In this document: positions 9,120-18,568 of the stretch, piece after piece
How positions within the stretch are numbered: position 1 is the first letter of the stretch
How the letters are laid out: the number at the start of each line of letters is the position of its first letter
Notes under the pieces: model-generated
The model's database searches: none
Told to the model about the DNA's origin: nothing
The model's input: only the letters and a program-made list of their open reading frames with translations
Assembly (NCBI GenBank): GCA_963664045.2
Contig: CAXXGT010000009.1
Span: 434,001 to 498,000 of the forward strand
Direction: 5' to 3'
Length of the DNA stretch: 64,000 bases
From: JAPPHA01 sp963664045
GTDB lineage: Bacteria; Pseudomonadota; Alphaproteobacteria; Rhodobacterales; Rhodobacteraceae
Position numbers and translations under genes: made by a program

Positions 9120-10469
9120 ATGCCCAGTTCTGAAACCACCGGAGGCATCGTCGGTGGGCGGCTGGACGCTGAAGACTACGCAGACAATTTCGCTGATCTC
9201 CATTCGGCCATGGATCCGCACGAGGCGAAGGTCGCTGCGGACCGCTGTTACTTTTGCCACGATGCCCCCTGCGTAACTGCCTGTCCGACAGCCATCGACA
9301 TCCCGTTGTTTATTCGCCAGATTTCGACCGGCATGCCGAAAGCGGCCGCTCGAACCATCCTTGATCAGAACATTCTCGGAGGCATGTGTGCCCGTGCATG
9401 TCCGACGGAAGTTCTTTGCGAGGAAGCCTGCGTCCGTGAACATGCGGAAGGCGCGCCGGTGGAGATCGGTAGGCTGCAGCGATTTGCGACGGATTTCCTG
9501 ATTTCTGCCGATGAACACCCGTTTCGGCGTTCTGCAGAGACCGGTTTCCGGGTTGCCGTCGTCGGCGCCGGCCCGGCGGGCCTTGCCTGTGCGCATCGCC
9601 TGTCAATGAAGGGTCACCGGGTCACGGTTTTCGAACCCAGGGTCAAGGCGGGCGGGCTCAACGAATATGGAATCGCGGCCTACAAGACCGTCGACCAGTT
9701 TGCACAGCGGGAAGTCGATTGGCTGTTGTCGATCGGGGGGATCGAGATCCTGCCGGGGCGGCTTGGCGACGACATCAATATCGCTGGCCTCTGCGAATCC
9801 CATGACGCGGTGTTTCTCGGTATCGGTTTAGGCGGTGTCAACGCGCTCTCGATCGAGGAAGGCGGGGACGCTGCGGCTGTTGACAATGTCGAGGATGCCA
9901 TCGCCTTTATCGCCCGGTTGCGCCAGGAAACCGACCTCGGTCATTTGCCGGTCGGCCGCGACATCGTGGTGATCGGGGGCGGCATGACGGCGATCGATGC
10001 CGCGATTCAGTCCAGGCTCCTCGGTGCCGAAACGGTGACGCTGGTCTACCGCCGCGGCCGTGAGCAGGTGAGCGCTTCAGGCTTCGAGCAGGAGCTTGCA
10101 CTGAAACGGGGCGTGCACATCCGCACCAACGCCAGGCCCGTGCGGCTGATTTCCGAAAACGGTGCGCTCAGGGAAGTTGAATTCGTCCGGACCCGGGCCC
10201 GGGACGGGCAGATCGAGGATACCGGAGAACGATTCCGGCTCAATGCAGACCAGCTGTTTCGTGCAATCGGGCAGAGACTGGAAATTGATGCAGACGGGAT
10301 CGAGATCAGTCGAGGAAAAATCCAGGTCGACGGGAATGGCAGGACCAGCCTCGGGAGCGTGTGGGCCGGAGGCGATTGTGCAAGCGGCGGTGATGATCTG
10401 ACCGTGACGGCTGTTGCGGAAGGCCGGGACGCTGCCGAGGACATCCACAGGTTCCTCTCAACCAACTGA
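9120..10469 (+). CDS. preT: NAD-dependent dihydropyrimidine dehydrogenase, PreT subunit
   Basis: A 449-residue flavoprotein that takes electrons from NAD(P)H and passes them to PreA for reduction of uracil or thymine. N-terminal cysteines C43, C46, C51 and C55 and the later CARACPTEVLCEEAC form the iron-sulfur region shared with glutamate synthase small subunits. An FAD dinucleotide fold (VAVVGAGPAGLACAHRL, about residue 148) and an NAD fold (IVVIGGGMTAIDAA, about residue 283) follow. The start ATG at 9120 has GGGAAGG about 9 bases upstream. It is the first gene of a run that continues with preA, a carbamoyl hydrolase, dihydropyrimidinase and an ABC importer. The context rules out a plain glutamate synthase subunit. 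Confidence 0.92.
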   Translation: MPSSETTGGIVGGRLDAEDYADNFADLHSAMDPHEAKVAADRCYFCHDAPCVTACPTAIDIPLFIRQISTGMPKAAARTILDQNILGGMCARACPTEVLCEEACVREHAEGAPVEIGRLQRFATDFLISADEHPFRRSAETGFRVAVVGAGPAGLACAHRLSMKGHRVTVFEPRVKAGGLNEYGIAAYKTVDQFAQREVDWLLSIGGIEILPGRLGDDINIAGLCESHDAVFLGIGLGGVNALSIEEGGDAAAVDNVEDAIAFIARLRQETDLGHLPVGRDIVVIGGGMTAIDAAIQSRLLGAETVTLVYRRGREQVSASGFEQELALKRGVHIRTNARPVRLISENGALREVEFVRTRARDGQIEDTGERFRLNADQLFRAIGQRLEIDADGIEISRGKIQVDGNGRTSLGSVWAGGDCASGGDDLTVTAVAEGRDAAEDIHRFLSTN

Positions 10470-10530
10470 CCTGGCCCGAAACTTGCCGGACGGGCAAGCA
10501 GCCAGGATCGAAGAAGAAAAGGAAAAGGGC

Positions 10531-11835
10531 ATGGCCGATCTCGCTACGGAATTCGCCGGTATCCAGTCGCCAAACCCGTACTGGGTGGCTTCGGCGCCGC
10601 CAACCGACAAGGAATACAACGTCAGGAGGGCTCTAGACCTGGGCTGGGGCGGGGTCGTCTGGAAGACTCTCGGCCTTGATCCGCACATCGTCAACGTGAA
10701 CGGTCCCCGCTACGGGGTGGTCAGGGGCGCCGACGGTCAGCTCATCGGCATGAACAACATCGAGTTGATCACCGACCGGCCGCTTGACGTCAACTTGCGC
10801 GAAATCAAGACGATCAAGCGAGACTATCCCGACCGCGCGATCATTGTTTCGCTGATGGTCCCCTGTGAAGAGGATGCCTGGAAATTCATTCTCGGGAAGG
10901 TGGAGGAAACCGGCGCAGACGGCGTTGAGCTCAATTTCGGCTGTCCGCACGGAATGAGCGAACGCGGCATGGGCTCGGCCGTTGGCCAGGTTCCAGAGTA
11001 CATCGAAATGGTGACCCGCTGGTGCAAGGCAATGACGAGGATGCCGGTTATCGTCAAGCTGACCCCCAACGTGACCGATGTCAGGTTTCCGGCGCGGGCT
11101 GCCCTCAAGGGAGGCGCAGACGCCGTCAGCCTGATCAACACGCTCAACTCGATCACAAGTGTCGATCTCGACGACTTCTGTCCGGAACCCGCGATAGATG
11201 GCAAGGGGACGCACGGAGGGTATTGCGGCCCGGCCGTGCGCCCGATTGCGCTTCACATGGTGGCCGAAATCGCCCGTGACCCGGAAACGAGGGATCTGCC
11301 GATCTCCGGAATCGGTGGCATCGGCACATGGCGGGACGCGGCCGAGTTCATCGCGCTCGGAGCCGGAACCGTTCAGGTCTGTACTGCCGCCATGACGTTC
11401 GGATTCCGCATCATTCACGAAATGATCTCGGGCCTTGAGCACTGGATGGATTCGCAGGGACATGAGACCATGTCCTCGATTCAGGGCAGGGCGGTTCCGA
11501 ACGTGACCGACTGGCAGTATCTCAACTTGAATTTCGTCACCAAGGCGCAAATCGACCAGCGTCTTTGCATCAAGTGCGGTCGGTGCTTTGCTGCCTGCGA
11601 AGACACGTCGCACCAGGCGATTGCCATCCGCGCCGACCGGACGTTCGAAGTCATCGACGAAGAGTGCGTGGCATGTAATCTCTGCATCAATGTCTGTCCG
11701 GTGGACAACTGCATCACCATGAAGACCCTGCCGGCTGGAAGCATCGATACACGTACCGGCCAGGCCGTCGAACCGGACTACGCGAACTGGACCGTTCATC
11801 CCAACAACCCGGCCGCCGAAGCATCGGCGGACTGA
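10531..11835 (+). CDS. preA: NAD-dependent dihydropyrimidine dehydrogenase, PreA subunit
   Basis: A 434-residue catalytic subunit: an FMN-binding dihydroorotate-dehydrogenase-like TIM barrel followed by a two-cluster ferredoxin domain. The barrel carries NFGCPHGMSERGMGSA, the dihydropyrimidine dehydrogenase substrate loop, and ISGIGGIGTWRDAAEFI near the FMN phosphate. The [4Fe-4S] ligands are C346/C349/C352/C356 and C379/C382/C385/C389. It should reduce uracil and thymine to the 5,6-dihydro forms in the cytoplasm with PreT. The frame is open further upstream, but the ATG at 10531 is preceded by AGGAAAAGG and gives the family-length protein. It lies 61 bases after preT and is surely in the same operon. 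Confidence 0.94.
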   Translation: MADLATEFAGIQSPNPYWVASAPPTDKEYNVRRALDLGWGGVVWKTLGLDPHIVNVNGPRYGVVRGADGQLIGMNNIELITDRPLDVNLREIKTIKRDYPDRAIIVSLMVPCEEDAWKFILGKVEETGADGVELNFGCPHGMSERGMGSAVGQVPEYIEMVTRWCKAMTRMPVIVKLTPNVTDVRFPARAALKGGADAVSLINTLNSITSVDLDDFCPEPAIDGKGTHGGYCGPAVRPIALHMVAEIARDPETRDLPISGIGGIGTWRDAAEFIALGAGTVQVCTAAMTFGFRIIHEMISGLEHWMDSQGHETMSSIQGRAVPNVTDWQYLNLNFVTKAQIDQRLCIKCGRCFAACEDTSHQAIAIRADRTFEVIDEECVACNLCINVCPVDNCITMKTLPAGSIDTRTGQAVEPDYANWTVHPNNPAAEASAD

Positions 11836-11882
11836 CAGGAGGAATTGTCGGTGACGGCGGCATCGCACAGCATGGAAGAACA

Positions 11883-13133
11883 ATGACAGTCACACGCGAA
11901 AACCTGCGGCTGAACGGCGGCCGCCTGTGGGACAGCATCATGGAGATGGCGACGATCGGTCCGGGCGTTGCCGGAGGTAACAACCGCCAGACACTGACGG
12001 ACGCCGATGGCGAGGGAAGAAAGCTCTTCCTGGACTGGTGCCACGATGCGGGGCTGAGCGTTGGTGTCGACCGGATTGGAACGATGTTTGCCCGTCGCGA
12101 GGGCGAGGATTCGAGCCTGTTGCCGGTTTGTGCCGGGAGTCATCTCGATACCCAGCCGACAGGTGGCAAGTATGACGGTGTGCTGGGCGTACTCGGTGCT
12201 CTCGAAATCATCAGGACACTGAACGATCTCGGAATTCGGACGCGACGGCCGATCGAAATCATCAACTGGACCAACGAGGAAGGCACCCGTTTCGCGCCGC
12301 CCATGTTGGCGTCGGGTGTCTTTGCGGGCGTGCACGAACTCGACTGGGCCTATGGCCGCAAGGACGCGGATGGCAAGAGTTTCGGTGACGAGTTGGAACG
12401 GATCGGCTGGGTTGGCGACGAAGAGGTCGGCGCCCGAAAGATGCATGCCTTTTTCGAACTCCACATCGAACAGGGACCAATCCTGGAAACGGAACAGGCC
12501 GATGTCGGGGTCGTCACTCACGGACAGGGCCTGTCGTGGACCGAAGTGACCGTGACCGGCAAGGAAAGCCATACTGGCAGCACTCCGATGCCGATGCGCC
12601 GAAACGCCGGGCTTGGCATGGCGCGTATCGTCGATCTCGTCGACCGGATTGCCTGGTCGCACGAACCGCACGCGGTTGGTGCTGCAGGGCACGTCGACGT
12701 CTATCCGAACAGCCGCAACGTGATTCCGGGTCGTGTCGTCTTCACCGTGGATTTCCGTTCACCCGACCTGGCGGCCATTGAAGACATGGAATCCCGGCTT
12801 CACGACGGTGGCAGGGAGATCGCGGCCGAACTCGGCCTGGAGATCGGGTTCGAGAAGGTCGGCGGCTTCGACCCCGTTTCCTTCGACGGGAATTGTGTTG
12901 CTGCCGTGCGATCAGCCGCCAAACGCCTCGGATTATCTCACCGGGACCTGATATCGGGTGCAGGACACGATGCCTGCTGGATCAACCGGGTTGCGCCGAC
13001 AGCGATGATCATGTGTCCCTGCGTCGACGGCCTGTCGCACAACGAAGCGGAAGAGATCTCCCCGGAATGGGCCGAGGCCGGTGCAAACGTCCTGATGCAC
13101 GCGGTCCTCGATACCGCCGAAGTGGTTTCATGA
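11883..13133 (+). CDS. M20-family carbamoyl hydrolase (beta-ureidopropionase-like)
   Basis: A 416-residue zinc amidohydrolase of the M20 family that includes N-carbamoyl-L-amino acid hydrolase, allantoate amidohydrolase and beta-ureidopropionase. Metal and catalytic segments are visible: GSHLDTQPTGGKYDG, the NEEGTRF glutamates, ELHIEQGP, and the C-terminal LSHNEAE histidine. The dimerisation-domain segment KESHTGSTPMPMRRN carries the arginine pair used for substrate binding. Sequence alone cannot separate the three activities. The position between preA and dihydropyrimidinase makes hydrolysis of N-carbamoyl-beta-alanine or N-carbamoyl-beta-aminoisobutyrate, the third step of reductive pyrimidine breakdown, the best guess. 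Confidence 0.88.
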   Translation: MTVTRENLRLNGGRLWDSIMEMATIGPGVAGGNNRQTLTDADGEGRKLFLDWCHDAGLSVGVDRIGTMFARREGEDSSLLPVCAGSHLDTQPTGGKYDGVLGVLGALEIIRTLNDLGIRTRRPIEIINWTNEEGTRFAPPMLASGVFAGVHELDWAYGRKDADGKSFGDELERIGWVGDEEVGARKMHAFFELHIEQGPILETEQADVGVVTHGQGLSWTEVTVTGKESHTGSTPMPMRRNAGLGMARIVDLVDRIAWSHEPHAVGAAGHVDVYPNSRNVIPGRVVFTVDFRSPDLAAIEDMESRLHDGGREIAAELGLEIGFEKVGGFDPVSFDGNCVAAVRSAAKRLGLSHRDLISGAGHDACWINRVAPTAMIMCPCVDGLSHNEAEEISPEWAEAGANVLMHAVLDTAEVVS

Positions 13134-13291
13134 CGCGTTGCCGCGATGGTTCGGGCCAACTTGCCGGACGGCGCCACGGCTTTCGGCATGGGAAGACAAG
13201 GCCCGGAACAGGGGTCCGGGGCTTCGTGAATGCCCGTGTATTCGCGCAACGGCGCCTCCCCGGCGTCACCCGGATTTGAAGGAGGGAAAGC

Positions 13292-14752
13292 ATGAGCAAG
13301 GTCGTCAAGGGCGGTACGGTTGTCACCGCGGATCGGACCTGGAAGGCCGATGTCCTGATCGAGGGCGAACGTATTGCCCGGGTCGGCGAAGGATTGTCGG
13401 GCGATGAAGTGATCGATGCGGATGGCGCCTATGTCATCCCGGGCGGCATCGACCCGCATACGCATCTCGAAATGCCTTTCATGGGAACGACGGCAGCCGA
13501 AACCTTCGAGTCCGGCACCTGGGCGGCAGCGGTCGGCGGTACCACGATGCTTGTCGACTTCTGCCTGCCGGGCGAAGACGGTTCGATCAGGAACGCCATC
13601 AACGAGTGGCACCGGAAGTCGGCACCGCAGATCTGCAGCGACATCGGCTACCACATGGCGGTTACCGGCTGGGACGAGACCGTCTTCAATGAAATGAAGG
13701 ATGCCGTCGACATGGGGGTCAACTCCTTCAAGCATTTCATGGCCTACAAGGGCGCCCTGATGGTCGAGGACGACGAGATGTTCGCCTCCTTTCAGCGCTG
13801 TGCGGAACTCGGCGCCCTGCCCATGGTGCATGCGGAAAACGGCGATATCGTGGCCGAGCTCCAACAGAAATACATCGCGGAAGGAATCACCGGCCCCGAA
13901 GGCCACGCCTATTCACGACCGCCGGAAGTCGAGGGTGAAGCGGCGAACCGCGCGATCATGATCGCGGATGCCGCCAATGTTCCGCTCTATGTCGTTCATG
14001 TCTCGTGCGAGCAGGCCCATGAAGCGATACGGCGGGCAAGGCAAAAGGGTATGCGGGTCTACGGTGAGCCGCTGATTCAATTCCTGACCCTCGATGAGTC
14101 GGAGTATTTCAACCAGAGTTGGGAGCATGCCGCGCGACGGGTCATGTCCCCTCCGTTCCGGAACAAGGAACACCATGCAGGTCTGTGGGCGGGTCTCCAG
14201 GCGGGTTCATTGCAGGTGGTCGCCACGGATCACGCGGCCTTCACCACCGATCAGAAGCGCATGGGCATCGACAATTTCATGACCATCCCCAACGGTACGG
14301 GCGGTCTCGAGGAAAGGCTCGCCGTCCTGTGGACGGAAGGAGTTGAAACCGGCCGGCTGACCATGAACGAATTCGTCGCCGTGACCTCGACAAATATCGC
14401 CCGGATCCTCAACATCTACCCGAAAAAAGGCGCGATCACGGAGGGTGCCGATGCCGACATCACGGTCTGGGATCCGTCGATCCACAAGACGATTTCCGCA
14501 AGTACCCAAAAATCGGTTCTCGACTACAACGTGTTCGAAGGATGGAAGGTGAAGGCGCAGGCCCGCCACACCATCAGTCGCGGGGACGTCATTTGGGCCT
14601 GGGGACAGAATTCCCAGCCACGGCCGGGCCGCGGCCGATTTGTTCCGCGCCCGCCGTTTCCTTCGGCTCACCGCGCGTTGTCGAAGTGGAAGGCGCTCAA
14701 CAGTCCCAGAAAAGTCGATCGAGACCCGCTCAACATTCCTGCCGGCATATAG
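13292..14752 (+). CDS. hydA: Dihydropyrimidinase
   Basis: A 486-residue cyclic amidohydrolase that opens dihydrouracil and dihydrothymine to N-carbamoyl-beta-amino acids. The binuclear zinc site is complete: H56 and H58 in DPHTHLEMPF, the carbamylated lysine K147 in SFKHFMAYKG, the histidines of VHAENGD and HVSCEQA, and D313 in ATDHAAF. Length matches the D-hydantoinase/dihydropyrimidinase family. GGAGGGAAAG lies just before the ATG. It follows the carbamoyl hydrolase by 158 bases, and together with PreTA these genes give a complete three-step route from uracil to beta-alanine, CO2 and ammonia. Hydantoinase activity is an alternative name for the same fold. Confidence 0.93.
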   Translation: MSKVVKGGTVVTADRTWKADVLIEGERIARVGEGLSGDEVIDADGAYVIPGGIDPHTHLEMPFMGTTAAETFESGTWAAAVGGTTMLVDFCLPGEDGSIRNAINEWHRKSAPQICSDIGYHMAVTGWDETVFNEMKDAVDMGVNSFKHFMAYKGALMVEDDEMFASFQRCAELGALPMVHAENGDIVAELQQKYIAEGITGPEGHAYSRPPEVEGEAANRAIMIADAANVPLYVVHVSCEQAHEAIRRARQKGMRVYGEPLIQFLTLDESEYFNQSWEHAARRVMSPPFRNKEHHAGLWAGLQAGSLQVVATDHAAFTTDQKRMGIDNFMTIPNGTGGLEERLAVLWTEGVETGRLTMNEFVAVTSTNIARILNIYPKKGAITEGADADITVWDPSIHKTISASTQKSVLDYNVFEGWKVKAQARHTISRGDVIWAWGQNSQPRPGRGRFVPRPPFPSAHRALSKWKALNSPRKVDRDPLNIPAGI

Positions 14753-14866
14753 GCTGATGTTCAATCGTGATCGTCTGACCGGGCATTGCATGGCCGTGGC
14801 CTGCCGGCGCGGTGGCGTTCCTGACCGGCATGATCCCTCGATTCGTGCAGGGAAGGACAGTGGGTG

Positions 14867-15631
14867 ATGAAGGCTCCTGCGATAGACGCGCATTCGGTCA
14901 ACCTGACATTCCAGACATCGGATGGGCCGGTCGACGCATTGAAGAACGTGACCCTGTCGATCGGCACGGGCGAGTTCGTGTCCTTCATCGGACCGTCGGG
15001 TTGCGGGAAAACAACGCTTCTTCGCGTCATCGCCGACCTGGAACAACCGACTGGCGGAGAGATCAGGGTCAACGGGATGACGCCTGAAGCCGCGCGCAAG
15101 GCCCGCGCCTACGGCTACGTCTTTCAGGCTGCGGGTCTCTATCCCTGGAGGACCATCGAAAAGAACGTCATGCTGCCACTCGAAATCATGGGTTACGATC
15201 GGGCCGAACGCACCAGCCGTGCCCATGAAGCACTGCGGCTGGTGGACCTCGGGGGGTTCGAGCGAAAATACCCGTGGCAGCTTTCGGGCGGCATGCAGCA
15301 GCGCGCGTCGATCGCCAGGGCCCTGGCCTTTGACGCGGATATCCTGTTGATGGATGAGCCCTTCGGTGCACTCGACGAAATCGTGCGGGACCGGCTGAAC
15401 GAGGAACTGCTCGATCTCTGGGCGCGCACGGGGAAAACCATTGCCTTCGTTACCCACTCGATCCCCGAGGCCGTCTACCTCTCGACCAGGATCGTGGTCA
15501 TGTCTGCGCGTCCGGGAAGGGTCACCGACATCATCGACAGTCCGTTGCCGAGGAAAAGGGATCTTTCGATCCGCGACAGCGCCGACTTCCTGGAAGTCGC
15601 CGCGCGGATTCGCCAGGGCCTGAGAGCCTGA
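14867..15631 (+). CDS. ABC transporter ATP-binding protein (nitrate/sulfonate/pyrimidine type)
   Basis: A 254-residue ATPase of the SsuB/TauB/ThiZ class. Walker A is GPSGCGKTT, the signature is LSGGMQQRASIARAL, Walker B is ILLMDEPFGALD, and the switch histidine is in VTHSIPEAVYL. A GTG one codon earlier is possible, but the ATG at 14867 has better spacing from GGGAAGGA. It opens a four-gene importer (ATPase, two permeases, binding protein) directly behind the pyrimidine-degradation genes on the same strand, so its cargo is probably a pyrimidine base or a related ring compound. It would be a peripheral inner-membrane protein. Confidence 0.9.
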   Translation: MKAPAIDAHSVNLTFQTSDGPVDALKNVTLSIGTGEFVSFIGPSGCGKTTLLRVIADLEQPTGGEIRVNGMTPEAARKARAYGYVFQAAGLYPWRTIEKNVMLPLEIMGYDRAERTSRAHEALRLVDLGGFERKYPWQLSGGMQQRASIARALAFDADILLMDEPFGALDEIVRDRLNEELLDLWARTGKTIAFVTHSIPEAVYLSTRIVVMSARPGRVTDIIDSPLPRKRDLSIRDSADFLEVAARIRQGLRA

Positions 15632-15648
15632 ATGGAGCTCCCGCTGAA

Positions 15649-16524
15649 ATGATCAGGCCAGACGGATCAATTCTCCCGGTCTTCACCGTCGTGTCCGCGA
15701 TCGTTCTTGTCTGGTACGTGGCGGCGGTCATGCTCAACATCTCGTGGGTACGGGACCAGGCCGAACGGGCCGGGCAGGAACCCGGATTCGTCGAACTGGT
15801 TTCAGAAACGCTTGCCCAGGATCGTCCCCGGCTGCCGGCGCCGCACCAGGTGGCCATCGAGGTCTGGAATACGACCGTCGAGAAGAAAATCACCTCCAAG
15901 CGGAGCCTGGTTTTCCATGGTTGGGTCACCTTGTCCGCAACGCTCCTCGGGTTCGTGTTCGGCGCTGGGCTCGGCATGTTGCTCGCCGTGGCCATTGTCC
16001 ATGACCGGGCGACCGACCTGAGTGTCATGCCGCTGGTCATCGGCTCGCAGACCATTCCCATACTTGCCCTTGCACCGATGATCATCGTGGTTCTCAACGC
16101 TGTCGGGCTGTCGGGGCTGGTGCCCAAGGCGATCATTTCCGCCTATCTCAGTTTTTTCCCCGTGGCGGTCGGAATGGTGTCGGGATTCCGCAGCCCGGCC
16201 CAACATGAACTGGACCTGATGAAGACCTATAATGCCAGCCGAACACAATTGTTCTGGAAACTCAGGGTACCCGCATCGATGCCATTCCTGTTTCCGTCGC
16301 TCAAGGTGGCGATTGCCGCCAGCCTGGTCGGGGCAATCGTCGGTGAATTGCCGACCGGCGCCGTTGCCGGACTGGGTGCGCGGCTGCTGGCAGGCAGTTA
16401 CTACGGGCAGACAATTCAGATCTGGTCGGCGCTCCTGGTCGCGGCGGCAATGGCTGCGGCGCTCGTGACCCTGGTCGGCGGTGCCGAGCGCCTGACCCGT
16501 CGCGCCATGGGTGCGCGCCCATGA
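15649..16524 (+). CDS. ABC transporter permease, first subunit of the pyrimidine-linked importer
   Basis: A 291-residue inner-membrane protein of the BPD_transp_1 (SsuC/ThiX-like) family with about six hydrophobic helices. An N-terminal helix is followed by a longer periplasmic stretch (about residues 30-85) than in the second permease. The coupling segment contains MKTYNASRTQLFWKLRVPAS, the EAA-like loop that contacts the ATPase. It starts 17 bases after the ATPase gene, and its stop overlaps the next permease start as ATGA, indicating translational coupling. Its substrate is inferred only from the operon. Confidence 0.88.
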   Translation: MIRPDGSILPVFTVVSAIVLVWYVAAVMLNISWVRDQAERAGQEPGFVELVSETLAQDRPRLPAPHQVAIEVWNTTVEKKITSKRSLVFHGWVTLSATLLGFVFGAGLGMLLAVAIVHDRATDLSVMPLVIGSQTIPILALAPMIIVVLNAVGLSGLVPKAIISAYLSFFPVAVGMVSGFRSPAQHELDLMKTYNASRTQLFWKLRVPASMPFLFPSLKVAIAASLVGAIVGELPTGAVAGLGARLLAGSYYGQTIQIWSALLVAAAMAAALVTLVGGAERLTRRAMGARP

Positions 16525-17372
16525 TGCTCGTTATCACGGCATTGCTGCTTTGGGCGGCGGCCTGGGCGTTCAATCGACGGATTGCCTCCATGCCCGGGGT
16601 CGACCGAATGGCCCGGCTGCTGTCACCGCTGGTCTTCGGCATCACGGTACTCTTCGTATGGGAACTCGTGGTGCGCGGACTTGGGGTCCCCGAGGTCATC
16701 CTCCCCCCGGTCAGCAGTGTCGTCACGAGGTTCTTGGATAGTGCCGGGACGCTCTGGATCGACTTTGTCCAGACGGTCATCAAGGGTGCGTTGAGCGGTT
16801 ACCTGATCGGTTGCGGAGCAGCCGTCGTCACCGCAATCGCCGTGGACCGGTCTCTCTTTCTCCGGCGCGGTCTGCTCCCGGTGGGGAATTTTGTCGCGGC
16901 GCTGCCAATCGTCGGCATGGCGCCCATCCTGGTCATGTGGTTCGGCTTCGACTGGCAGTCAAAGGCCGCCGTCGTGGTCGTGATGGTATTCTTCCCCATG
17001 CTGGTCAACACTGTCCAGGGTCTCGGTGAGGCCCAACCGATGCAGCGGGACCTGATGCGGACCTATGCGGCGGGGTACTGGCAGACACTGGTGAAACTTC
17101 GGTTGCCGGCCGCCGGGCCACTGATCGTGAATGGCCTGAAGATCTGTGCGACGCTTTCGCTGATCGGAGCGATCGTGGCCGAATTTTTCGGCTCGCCCGT
17201 TCGGGGGATGGGATTCCGCATCTCGACAGAAGTCGGCCGGCTCAACCTGGACATGGTCTGGGCAGAAATCGCGGTTGCCGCGGTTGCCGGCTCCGTATTC
17301 TACGGTATCATCACTTTCGGCGGGCGGATCGTGAATTTCTGGCATCCGTCGCAACGCCGGGACTTGCGGTAA
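16521..17372 (+). CDS. ABC transporter permease, second subunit of the pyrimidine-linked importer
   Basis: A 283-residue inner-membrane permease paralogous to the preceding gene, with about six transmembrane helices. The EAA-like coupling segment is MRTYAAGYWQTLVKLRLPAA. It begins inside the stop codon of the first permease (ATGA overlap at 16521), so the two are very likely made in equal amounts and form a heterodimeric channel. Two distinct permease genes plus one ATPase gene are also seen in some thiamine-pyrimidine and riboflavin-type importers. No frame defects are visible. Confidence 0.88.
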   Translation: MMLVITALLLWAAAWAFNRRIASMPGVDRMARLLSPLVFGITVLFVWELVVRGLGVPEVILPPVSSVVTRFLDSAGTLWIDFVQTVIKGALSGYLIGCGAAVVTAIAVDRSLFLRRGLLPVGNFVAALPIVGMAPILVMWFGFDWQSKAAVVVVMVFFPMLVNTVQGLGEAQPMQRDLMRTYAAGYWQTLVKLRLPAAGPLIVNGLKICATLSLIGAIVAEFFGSPVRGMGFRISTEVGRLNLDMVWAEIAVAAVAGSVFYGIITFGGRIVNFWHPSQRRDLR

Positions 17373-17486
17373 CCGCCGTCACGGGTCAGTCTTCGGGAAA
17401 CACGGGAATCGGTTTTGGACCCGCGTAGATCCAGGCTTGGTGACGAAACAGTTTCCGTCGTTGAGTTCCAAAAGAGGAGAGATAGC

Positions 17487-18485
17487 ATGAAAACGAGATC
17501 CATGAATCCATTGGCAGCAGGGCTCGTGCTTGGTCTTGGCTGGGCCACGCAGTCGCTTGCTGCAGACGAAGTCACGTTGCAGTTGAAGTGGGTCACGCAA
17601 GCCCAGTTTGCCGGATACTACGTCGCGCTCGACAAGGGGTTCTATGCCGAGGAAGGCCTGGACGTCAGCATCAATGCCGGAGGGCCCGACATCGCTCCAA
17701 CCCAGGTGATCGCCGGTGGTGGCGCCGATGTCACCGTCGAATGGATGCCGGCGGCACTGGCTGCGCGGGAACGCGGCCTTCAACTCGTGAACATCGCCCA
17801 GCCATTCAAGTCATCGGGCATGATGCTGACCTGCCGGAAGGATGCGGGTATCGGATCTACGGATGACTTTCTCGGAAAGACGCTCGGTGTCTGGTTTTTC
17901 GGAAACGAGTATCCGTTTCTCAGCTGGATGAGCCAGCTCGGCATTCCGACCGAAGGCGGCGACGATGGCGTCGAAGTCCTGAAGCAGGGATTCAACGTCG
18001 ACCCGCTCCTGCACGAGCAGGCGGCCTGCATTTCGACCATGACCTACAACGAATACTGGCAGGTGATCGATGCGGGATTGTCGGAGGATGACCTGGTCGT
18101 GTTCAAGTACGAAGACCAGGGTGTGGCGACCCTCGAGGACGGCCTCTACGTGCTCGAGGAGAATCTCGCGGATCCGGCATTCGTGGACAAGATGGTCCGC
18201 TTCGTCCGTGCATCGATGAAGGGATGGAAATACGCCGAAGAGAATGTCGCCGAGGCGGTCGAGATCGTTCTCGACAACGATGCGACCGGAGCCCAGACGG
18301 AACACCACCAGACACGGATGATGGGTGAGATCGCCAAGCTGACGGCAGGTTCGGACGGCTCTCTCGATCCCGCCGATTTCGAACGAACGGTGGATACGCT
18401 GCTCGCAGGCGGATCGGACCCGGTCATCACCATGCGCCCGGAAGGGGCCTGGACCCACGCCGTCACCGATGCTGCCCTGAATTGA
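17487..18485 (+). CDS. ABC transporter substrate-binding protein, NMT1/THI5 family
   Basis: A 332-residue periplasmic binding protein. The signal peptide runs to about residue 26 (cleavage near SLAA/DEV) with no lipobox. The mature N-terminus LQLKWVTQAQFAGYYVALDK is the hallmark of the NMT1/THI5-like family, which includes the thiamine-pyrimidine binder ThiY and related ring-compound receptors. The start at ATG 17487 has GAGGAGAG 6 bases upstream; the open frame before it is not family-like. As last gene of the pyrimidine operon it probably gives the importer its specificity for uracil, thymine or a pyrimidine derivative. Taurine or nitrate binding is less likely given the operon. Confidence 0.88.
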   Translation: MKTRSMNPLAAGLVLGLGWATQSLAADEVTLQLKWVTQAQFAGYYVALDKGFYAEEGLDVSINAGGPDIAPTQVIAGGGADVTVEWMPAALAARERGLQLVNIAQPFKSSGMMLTCRKDAGIGSTDDFLGKTLGVWFFGNEYPFLSWMSQLGIPTEGGDDGVEVLKQGFNVDPLLHEQAACISTMTYNEYWQVIDAGLSEDDLVVFKYEDQGVATLEDGLYVLEENLADPAFVDKMVRFVRASMKGWKYAEENVAEAVEIVLDNDATGAQTEHHQTRMMGEIAKLTAGSDGSLDPADFERTVDTLLAGGSDPVITMRPEGAWTHAVTDAALN

Positions 18486-18568
18486 CGGGCGTCGTCGACG
18501 GCGTGTGATGCGCCCATTGGGGAAACATGTGTGGGGGCGTCGGGCAACCGGCACTCCCACTGCGACCG

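Noticed and set aside
10633..11883. A 416-codon minus-strand frame opposite preA.
   Set aside because: Antisense shadow of a strongly conserved gene; no family features.
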